Source: Calliopsis andreniformis (lineage: Eukaryota; Arthropoda; Insecta; Hymenoptera; Andrenidae). Taken from it: 64,000 bases of DNA. The DNA is taken from contig NC_135068.1 of NCBI RefSeq assembly GCF_051401765.1, forward strand, positions 1,116,001 through 1,180,000. The letters are read 5' to 3'. Both the position numbers and the translations under genes were made by a program. Under the pieces are notes generated by a model, which saw nothing but the letters and a program-made list of their open reading frames with translations, was not told the origin of the DNA and searched no databases. Numbering within the stretch: position 1 is the first letter of the stretch; each line of letters opens with the position of its first letter. Shown one piece after another: positions 54,498 through 63,628 of the stretch.

Positions 54498-55030
54498 TTC
54501 ACACTGGTTGCAATTATTCCTTCTATACGATGGAAAAACTGCTGTATTTATATTGTATTTTATGCTTCTGGCGTTGACTTCTAAGGCCCGAGCTATTCGA
54601 TCTTGCGAAGCATCGGCCTAGAGTGAAGCGTAGGTCGCCAGGAACGTAGAAATAACCATTAATTTCACACTGGTTGCAATTACTCCTGTTATACAATGGA
54701 AAAACTGTTGTATTTTTATTGTATTTTATGCTTCAGGCGTTGACTTCTAAGGCCCGAGCTATTCTATTTGGTGCAGCAGCGCCCTAGAGTGTCACCTAGG
54801 TTTCCCGGAACGTAGAAATAAACATTAATTGCACACTGGTTGAACTTACTCCTGTTACACGATGGAAAAACTGTTGTATTTTTATTGTATTTTATGCTTC
54901 TGGCGTTGGCTTCTAAGGCCCGTTCTATTCGATCTGGTGGAGCGACGCCCTAGAGTGGAGCCTAGGTTGCCCGGAACGTAGAAATAACCTTTAATTTCAC
55001 ACTGGTTGCAATTACTCCTGTTATACAGTG

Positions 55031-58000
55031 GAAAAACTGTTGTATTCTTATTGTATTTTATGCTTCTGGCGTTGACTTCGAAGGCCCGAGGTATTCGATC
55101 TTGTGAAGCATCGCCCTAGGGTGAAGCCTAGGTCGCCCGAAACGTAGAAATGGCCATTACCTTCACACTGGTTGCAATTATTCCTTTTATACGATGGAAA
55201 AACTGTTGTATTTATATTGTATTTTATGATTCTGTCGTTGACACCTGAGGCCCTAACTATTCGATGTGGTGAAGCAACGCCCTGGAGTGAAGCCTAGGTT
55301 GCCCGGAACGTAGAAGTAACCATCAATTTCACACTGGTTGCAATTAATTCTGTTATACAATGGAAAAACTGTTGTACTTTTATTGTATTTTATGCTTCTG
55401 GCGTTGACTTCTAAGGCCCGAGCTATTCGATCTCGTGAAGCATCGCCCTAGAGTGAAGCCTAGGTCGCCCGGAACATTGAAAGGAACATTACTTTCACAC
55501 TGGTTGCAATTATTCCTTTCATACGATGGAAAAACTGTTGTATTTATATTGTATTTTATGCTTCTGGCGTTGACTTCTAATGCCCTAGATATTCGATTTG
55601 TTGGAGCGACGAGCTAGAGTGAAGCCTAGGTTGCCCGGAACGTAGAAATGAACATTACTTTCACACTGGTAGCAATTATTTCTATTATACGAAAGAAAAA
55701 CTGTTGTATTTTCATTGTATTTTATCCTTCTGGCGTTGACTTCTAAGGCCCGAGCTATTCGATCTGCTGGAGCGACGCCCTAGAGTGAAGCCTAGGTTGC
55801 CCGGAACGTAGAAAGAACCATTAATTTCACACTGGTTGCAATTATTCCTTTTATACGATGGAAAAACTGGTGTATTTTTATTGCATTTTATGCTTCTGGC
55901 GTTGACTTCTAATGCCCGAGCTATTCCATTTGGTGGAGCAACTAGCTAGAGTGAAGCCTAGGTTGCCCGGAACGTAGAAATGAACATTACTCTCACACTG
56001 GTTGCAATTATTTCTATTATACGAAGGAAAAACTGTTGTATTTTTATTGTATTTTATGCTTCTGGCGTTGGCTTCTAAGGCCCGTTCTATTCGATCTGGT
56101 GGAGCGACGCCCTAGAGTGGAGCCTAGGTTGCCCGGAACGTAGAAATAACCTTTAATTTCACACTGGTTGCAATTACTCCTGTTATACAGTGGAAAAACT
56201 GTTGTATTTTTATTGCATATTATGCTTCTGGCGTTGACTTCTAAGGCCCGAGCTCTTCGATTTGATGGGGCAACGAGCTAGAGTGGAGCCTAAGTTGCCC
56301 GGAACGTAGAAATAACCATTAATTTCACACTGGTTTCATTTACTCCTTTTATGCAATGGAAAAACTGTTGTATTTTTATTGTATTTTATGCTTCTGGCGT
56401 TGACTTCTAAGGCCCGAGGTATTCGATCTTGTGAAGCATCGCCCTAGGGTGAAGCCTAGGTCGCCCGGAACGTAGAAATGTCCATTACTTTCACACTCGT
56501 TGGAATTATTCCTTTTATACGATGGAAAAACTGTTGTATTTATATTGTATTTTATGATTCTGGCGTTGACACCTGAGACCCTAACTAATCGATGTGGTGA
56601 AACAACGCTCTAGGGTGATGCCTTGGTTTCCCAGAACGTAGAAATAACCATTAATTTCACAATGGTTGCATTTACTCCTGTTATACGATGGAAAAACTGT
56701 TGTATTTATATTGTATTTTATGCTTCTGGCGTTGACACGTAAGGCTCTAACTATTCGATGTGGTGCAGCAACGCCCTAGAGTGAAACCTAGGTTGCCCGG
56801 AACGTAGAAATAACCATTAATTTCACACTCGTTGCAATTATTCCTTTTATACGATGGAAAAACTGTTGTATTTATATTGTATTTTATGATTCTGGCGTTG
56901 ACACCTGAGACCCTAACTAATCGATGTGGTGAAACAACGCTCTAGGGTGATGCCTTGGTTTCCCAGAACGTAGAAATAACCATTAATTTCACAATGGTTG
57001 CATTTACTCCTGTTATACGATGGAAAAACTGTTGTATTTTTATTGTATTTTGTGCATCTGGCGTTGACTTCTAAGGCCCGAGCCATTCGATCTCGTGAAG
57101 CATCGCCCTAGGGTGAACCCTAGGTCGCCCGGAACGTAGAAAGGAACATTACTTTCACACTGGTTGCAATTATTCCTTTCATACGATGGAAAAATTGTTG
57201 TATTTCTATTGTAGTTTATGCTTCTGGCGTTGACTTCTAAGGCCCGAGCTATTCGATCTGCTGGAGCGACGCCCTAGAGTGAAGCCTAGGTTGCCCGGAA
57301 CGTAGAAATAACCATTAATTTCACACTGGTTGCAATTACTCCTGTTATATAATGGAAAAACTGTTGTATTTTTATTGTATTTTATGCATCTGGCGTTTAC
57401 ACGTAAGCCCCTAACTATTCGATGTGGTGAAGCAAGGCCCTAGAGTGAAGCCCAGGTTGCACAGAACGTAGAAATAACCTTCAATTTCACACTGGTTGCA
57501 GTTACTCCTGTTATACAATGGAAAAGCTGTTGTATTTTTATTGCATTTTATGCTTCTGGCGTTGACTTCTAAGGCCCGAGCTCTTCGATTTGTTGGGGCA
57601 ACGAGCTAGAGTGGAGCCTAGGTTGCCCGGAACGTAGAAATAACCACAAATTTCACACTGGTTGCAATTACTCCTGCTATACAATGGAAAAACTGTTGTA
57701 TTCTTATTGTATTTTATGCTTCTGGCGTTGACTTCTAAGGCCCGAGGTATTCGATCTTGTGAAGCATCGCCCTAGGGTGAAGCCTAGGTCGCCCGAAACG
57801 TAGAAATGGCCATTACTTTCACACTGGTTGCAATTATTCCTTTTATACGATGGAAAAACTGTTGTATATATATTGTATTTTATGATTCTGTCGTTGACAC
57901 CTGAGGCCCTAACTATTCGATGTGGTGAAGCAACGCCATGGAGTGAAGCCTTGGTTTCCGAGAACGTAGAAATAACCATTAATTTCACAATGGTTGCAAT

Positions 58001-59248
58001 TACTCCTGTTATACGATGGAAAAACTGTTGTATTTTTATTGTAATTTCTGCTTCTGGCTTTGGCTTCTAAGGACCGAGCTGTCCGATCTGGTGCAGCAAC
58101 ACCCTAGGGTGATACCTAGGTTTCGCGGGACGTAGAAATAACCATTAATTTCACACTGGTTGCACTTACTCCTGTTGTACGATGGAAAAACTGTTGTATT
58201 TTTATTGTATTTTATGCTTCTGGAGTTGACTTCTAAGGGCCGAGCTATTCGATCTGGTGGAGCAACGCCCTAGAGTGAAGAATAGGTTGCCTGGAACGTA
58301 GAAATAATCATTAATTTCACACTGGTTGCAATTACTCCTGTTATACGATGGACAAACTGTTGTATTTTTATTGTATTTTATGCTTCTGGCGTTGAATTCT
58401 GAGCCACTAGCTATTCGAAATGTTGGAGCAACGCCGTAGAGTGAAACCTAGGTTGCCCGAAACGTAGAAATGACCATTACTTTCCCACTGGGTGCAATTA
58501 TTCCTTTTATACGATAGAGAAACTGTTGTATTTATATTGTATTTTATGCTTCTGGCGTTGACACGTAAGGCTCTAACTATTCGATGTGGTGCAGCAACGC
58601 CCTAGAGTGAAACCTAGGCTTCCCGGAACGTAGAAATAACTATTAATTTCACACTGGTTGCAATTACTTCTGTTATACAATGGAAAAATTTGTTGTATTT
58701 TTATTGTATATTGTGCTTCTGGCGTTGACTTCTAAGGCCCGAGCTATTCGATTTGGTGGAGCAACGAGCTAGAGTGATGGCTAGGATGCCCGGAACGTAG
58801 AAATGACCATTACTTTCACACTGGTTGCAATTATTTCTATTATACGATGGAAAAACTGCTGTATTTTTATTGTATTTTATGCTTCTGGCGTTGCCTTCTA
58901 AGGCCCGAGCTATTCGATCTGGTGCAACAACGCCCTAGAGTGAAACCTAGGTTGCCCGGAACGTAGAAATAACCATTAATTTCACACTGGTTGCAATTAT
59001 TCCTTCTATACGATGGAAAAACTGCTGTATTTATATTGTATTTTATGCTTCTGGCGTTGACTTCTAAGGCCCGAGCTATTCGATCTTGCGAAGCATCGGC
59101 CTAGAGTGAAGCGTAGGTCGCCAGGAACGTAGAAATAACCATTAATTTCACACTGGTTGCAATTACTCCTGTTATACAATGGAAAAACTGTTGTATTTTT
59201 ATTGTATTTTATGCTTCAGGCGTTGACTTCTAAGGCCCGAGCTATTCG
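55031..59248. repeat. Third 38-monomer iteration (C), about 11 monomers deleted
   Basis: 55,031-56,706 follows unit B at +6,310 bp. From 56,701 a piece of about 85 bp matches 51,885 onwards (offset 4,816). From about 56,790 the text follows unit B at +4,483 bp until it diverges near 59,248, where TTCGATTTGGTGGAGCAACC replaces TTCTATTTGGTGCAGCAGC. The offset falls by 1,494 bp (nine monomers) and then by 333 bp (two monomers plus one base), so 1,827 bp is missing. The first nested 13-monomer block is reduced to about two monomers. The second is intact. Confidence 0.88.
56822..58980. repeat. Nested 13-monomer block in the third iteration
   Basis: This complete 2,159-bp block matches B2 at +4,483 bp. 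It shares T at 58,778, G at 58,780 and C at 58,485 with B2. No difference from B2 was noticed by eye at the marker sites compared. Confidence 0.9.
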
Positions 59249-60102
59249 ATTTGGTGGAGCAACCAGCTATAGTGAAGCCTAGGCTGCCCGGAACGTAGAA
59301 ATGAATATTACTTTCACACTGGTTGCAATTATTTCTATTATACAATGGAAAAACTGTTGTATTTTTATTGTATTTAAGCTTCAGGCGTTGACTTCTAAGG
59401 CCCGAGCTATTCGATTTGGTGGACAAACGAGCTAGAGTGAAGCCTAGGTTGCTCGGAACGTAGAAATGAATATTACTTTCACACTGGTTGCAATTACTCC
59501 TGTTATACAATGGAAAAACTGTTCTATTTTTATTGTATTTTATGCTTCTGACGTTGACTTCTAAGGCCTGAGTTCTTCGATTTGGTGGAACAAGGAGCTA
59601 GAGTGAAGCCTAGGTTGCCCGGAACGTAGAAATAACCATTAATTTCATACTGGTTGCAATTACTCCTGTTACAAATGGAAAAATTTGTTGTATTTTTATT
59701 TTATTTTGTGCTTCTGGCGTTGACATCTAAGGCCCGAGCTACTCGATGTGGTGGAGCAACGAGCTAGAGTGAAGCCTAGGTTGCCCGGAACGTAGAAATG
59801 ACAATTACTTTCAAACTGGTTGCAATTATTTCTATTCTACGATGGAAAAACTGTTGTATTTTTATTGTCTTTTATGCTTCTAGCGTTGACTTCTAAGTCC
59901 AGAGCTATTCGATCTGGTGCACCAACGCCCTGGAGTGAAGCCTAGGTTGCCCGAAACGTAGAAATGACCATTACTTTCTCACAGGGTGCAATTACTCCTT
60001 TTATACGGTGTAGAAACTGCTGTATTTATATTGTATTTTATGCTTCTGGCGTTGACACCTAAGGCCCTAACTATTCGATGTGGCGCAGCAACGCCCTAGA
60101 GT

Positions 60103-60116
60103 GAAACCTAGGTTTC
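60103..60116. repeat. 14-bp perfect palindrome in a monomer subfamily (example)
   Basis: GAAACCTAGGTTTC is its own reverse complement. The usual monomer has GAAGCCTAGGTTGC, in which only CCTAGG is palindromic. Other examples are 14,461-14,474, 15,954-15,967, 62,555-62,568 and 63,220-63,233. The extension needs coordinated changes on both sides of CCTAGG. Confidence 0.85.
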
Positions 60117-60740
60117 CCGGAACGTAGAAATAACTATTAATTTCACACTGGTTGCAATTACTTCTGTAATACAATGGAAAAATTTGTTGTATTTTTATTG
60201 TATTTTGTGCTTCTGTCGTTGACTTCTAAGGCCCGAGCTATACCATGTGGTGGAGCAACGAGCTAGAGTGAAGCCTAGGTCGCCCGAAACGTAGATATGA
60301 CCATTACTTTCACACTGGTTGCAATTATTCCTTTTATACGATGGAAAAAGTGTTGTATTTATATTGTATTTTATGCTTCTGGCGTTGACACCTAAGGCCC
60401 TAACTATTCGATTTTGTGAAGCATCGCCCCAGAGTGAAGCCTAGGTCGCCCGCAACGTAGAAATGACCATTACTTTCACACTGGTTGCAATTATTCCTTT
60501 TATACGAAGGAAAAACAGTTGTATTCTTATTGTATTTTATGCTTATGGCGTTGACTTCTAAGGCCCGAGCTATTCGATCTTGTGAAGCATCGTCCTACAG
60601 TGAAGGCTAGATCGCCCGAAACGTAGAAATGACCATTACTCTGACACTGGTTGCAATTATTCCTGTTATACGACGGGAAAGATATTGTATTTATGTTGTA
60701 TTTTATGCTTCTGGCATTGACTTCTAAGGCTCCAGCTATT

Positions 60741-60867
60741 CGATCTGGTGATGGATCGCCCTAGAGTGAAGACCAGGTTGCAATTATTCCTGTTATACGA
60801 TCGGAAAGATATTGTATTTTTATTGTATTTTATGTTTCTGGCGTTGACTTCTAAGGCCCGAGCTATT
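60741..60867. repeat. Truncated 127-bp monomer
   Basis: CGATCTGGTG starts at 60,741 and the next monomer start is at 60,868, so this monomer is 127 bp, exactly 39 bp short. The text runs GAAGACCAGGTTGCAATTATT, fusing the AGGTTGC after CCTAGG to the CTGGTTGC before AATTATT. In normal monomers these two GGTTGC hexamers are 39 bp apart. A deletion between short direct repeats explains it. It is the only large length variant I found in the window. Confidence 0.93.
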
Positions 60868-62298
60868 CGATCTGGTGGAGCGACGCCCTAGAGTGAAGCC
60901 TAGGTTGCCCGGAACGAAGAAATAACCATTAATTTCACACTGGTTGCAATTATTTCTATTATACGATGAAAAAACTGTTGTATTTTTATTGTATTTTATG
61001 CTTCTGGCGTTGACTTCTAAGGCCCGAGCTATTCGATCTGTTGGAGCGACGCCCTAGAGTGAAGCCTAGGTTGCCCGGAACGAAGAAATAACCATTACTT
61101 TCACACTTGTTGCAATTATGCCGTCTATACTATGGAAAAACTGATGTCTTTATATTGTATTTTATGCTTCCGGCGCTGACATCTAAGGCCCTATCAATTC
61201 GGTGTGGTGGAGCAACGCCCTAGAGTGAAGCCTAGGTTGCCCGTAACGTAGAAATGATCATTAGTTTCACAGTGGTTGCAATTATTCCTGTTAAACGATG
61301 GAAAGTCTGTTGTATTTTTATTGCCCTTTATGCTTCTGGCGTTGACTTCTAAGGCCCGAGCTATTCGATCTGGTGGAGCAACGCCCTAGAGTGAAGAATA
61401 GGTTGCCTGGAACGTAGAAATAATCATTAATTTCACACTGGTTGCAATTACTCCTGTTATACGATGGACAAACTGTTGTATTTTTATTGTATTTTATGCT
61501 TCTGGCGTTGAATTCTGAGCCACTAACTATTCGAAATGTTGGAGCAACGCCGTAGAGTGAAACCTAGGTTGCCCGAAACGTAGAAATGACCATTACTTTC
61601 TCACTGTGTGCAATTATTCCTTTTATACGGTGGAGAAACTGCTGTATTTATATTGTATTTTATGCTTCTGGCGTTGACACCTAAGGCCCGAGCTATTCGA
61701 TGTGGTGCAGCAACGAGCTATAGTGAAGCCTAGGTTGCCCGGAACGTAGAAATGAATATTACTTTCACACTGGTTGCAATTATTTCTATTATACAATGGA
61801 TAAACTGTTGTATTTTTATTGTATTTTATGCTTCAGGCGTTGACTTCTAAGGCCCGAGCTATTCGATTTAGTGGACAAACGAGCTAGAGTGAAGCCTAGG
61901 TTGCTCGGAACGTAGAAATGAATATTACTTTCACACTGGTTGCAATTACTCCTGTTATACAATGGAAAAACTGTTCTATTTTTATTGTATTTTATGCTTC
62001 TGACGTTGACTTCTAAGGCCTGAGTTCTTCGATTTTGTGGAACAAGGAGCTAGAGTGAAGCCTAGGTTGCCCGGAACGTAGAAATAACCATTAATTTCAT
62101 ACTGGTTGCAATTACTCCTGTTACAAATGGAAAAATTTGTTGTATTTTTATTTTATTTTGTGCTTCTGGCGTTGACATCTAAGGCCCGAGCTACTCGATG
62201 TGGTGGAGCAACGAGCTAGAGTGAAGCCTAGGTTGCCCGGAACGTAGAAATGACAATTACTTTCAAACTGGTTGCAATTATTTCTATTCTACGATGGA

Positions 62299-62963
62299 AA
62301 AACTGTTGTATTTTTATTGTCTTTTATGCTTCTAGCGTTGACTTCTAAGTCCAGAGCTATTCGATCTGGTGCACCAACGCCCTAGAGTGAAGCCTAGGTT
62401 GCCCGAAACGTAGAAATGACCATTACTTTCTCACAGGGTGCAATTATTCCTTTTATACGGTGTAGAAACTGCTGTATTTATATTGTATTTTATGCTTCTG
62501 GCGTTGACACCTAAGGCCCTAACTATTCGATGTGGCGCAGCAACGCCCTAGAGTGAAACCTAGGTTTCCCGGAACGTAGAAATAACTATTAATTTCACAC
62601 TGGTTGCAATTACTTCTGTAATACAATGGAAAAATTTGTTGTATTTTTATTGTATTTTGTGCTTCTGTCGTTGACTTCTAAGGCCCGAGCTATTCCATGT
62701 GGTGGAGCAACGAGCTAGAGTGAAGCCTAGGTTGCCCGAAACGTAGATATGACCATTACTTTCACACTGGTTGCAATTATTCCTTTTATACGATGGAAAA
62801 ACTGTTGTATTTATATTGTATTTTATGCTTCTGGCGTTGACACCTAAGGCCCTAACTATTCGATTTTGTGAAGCATCGCCCCAGAGTGAAGCCTAGGTCG
62901 CCCGCAACGTAGAAATGACCATTACTTTCACACTGGTTGCAATTATTCCTTTTATACGAAGGA
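62299..62963. repeat. Four-monomer block, copy 1 of a 665-bp tandem duplication
   Basis: The block repeats at +665 bp (4 x 166 + 1). The extra base is the 167-bp GGAAAAATTTGTTG monomer near 62,630. Markers are TTGTCTTTTATGCTTCTAGC, GTGCACCAACG, TCACAGGGTGC, TGTGGCGCAGC and GTAGATATGACC. The same four monomers also occur at about 59,847-60,511, 2,452 bp upstream, with small differences such as CCCTGGAG near 59,927. So the set is present three times. Confidence 0.9.
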
Positions 62964-63628
62964 AAAACTGTTGTATTTTTATTGTCTTTTATGCTTCTAG
63001 CGTTGACTTCTAAGTCCAGAGCTATTCGATCTGGTGCACCAACGCCCTAGAGTGAAGCCTAGGTTGCCCGAAACGTAGAAATGACCATTACTTTCTCACA
63101 GGGTGCAATTATTCCTTTTATACGGTGTAGAAACTGCTGTATTTATATTGTATTTTATGCTTCTGGCGTTGACACCTAAGGCCCTAACTATTCGATGTGG
63201 CGCAGCAACGCCCTAGAGTGAAACCTAGGTTTCCCGGAACGTAGAAATAACTATTAATTTCACACTGGTTGCAATTACTTCTGTAATACAATGGAAAAAT
63301 TTGTTGTATTTTTATTGTATTTTGTGCTTCTGTCGTTGACTTCTAAGGCCCGAGCTATTCCATGTGGTGGAGCAACGAGCTAGAGTGAAGCCTAGGTTGC
63401 CCGAAACGTAGATATGACCATTACTTTCACACTGGTTGCAATTATTCCTTTTATACGATGGAAAAACTGTTGTATTTATATTGTATTTTATGCTTCTGGC
63501 GTTGACACCTAAGGCCCTAACTATTCGATTTTGTGAAGCATCGCCCCAGAGTGAAGCCTAGGTCGCCCGCAACGTAGAAATGACCATTACTTTCACACTG
63601 GTTGCAATTATTCCTTTTATACGAAGGA
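62964..63628. repeat. Four-monomer block, copy 2 of the 665-bp tandem duplication
   Basis: This is adjacent to copy 1 and I saw no differences by eye. The left junction is visible as TATACGAAGGAAAAACTG followed by TTGTATTTTTATTGTC, whereas copy 1 has CTACGATGGAAAAACTG before that text. The right end reads TTGTATTCTTATTG, as at 60,520. Confidence 0.9.

Larger units (their letters stand above)
48721..55030. repeat. 38-monomer higher-order repeat, unit B (6,310 bp)
   Basis: This is the second full unit, collinear with unit A over its whole length with few substitutions. They include AACATTGAAAGGAAC near 49,164, CCGTTCCATTCG near 49,773 and TTTAATGCTTC near 51,567. Its closing monomers read TATACAATGG and CTTCAGGCG near 54,690-54,740, where unit A reads TATACCAAGG and CTTCTGTTG. 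The third iteration agrees with B at these sites, so C is closer to B than to A. Confidence 0.95.
59249..62298. repeat. More divergent edge monomers with a 2,452-bp echo
   Basis: About 59,260-60,530 matches 61,710-62,970 at +2,452 bp. This is not a multiple of 166 because a 39-bp-deleted monomer lies between. Markers are GAATATTACTTTC, GGACAAACGAGC, CTTCTGACGTTGAC, TTACAAATGG and CTGTAATACAATGG. A one-base deletion near 59,375 creates TATTTAAGCTTC in the left copy only. About 61,340-61,600 matches 58,230-58,480 (GAAGAATAGG, GATGGACAAACTG). Monomers at 60,540-61,330 are the most individually divergent in the window. Confidence 0.8.

Noticed and set aside
44752..58070. Recurrent 94-codon (minus) and 80-codon (plus) open frames as a conserved small-protein family
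   Set aside because: They are identical because the 2,159-bp and 6,310-bp blocks were copied. They overlap on opposite strands within the same monomers and lie wholly inside satellite DNA.
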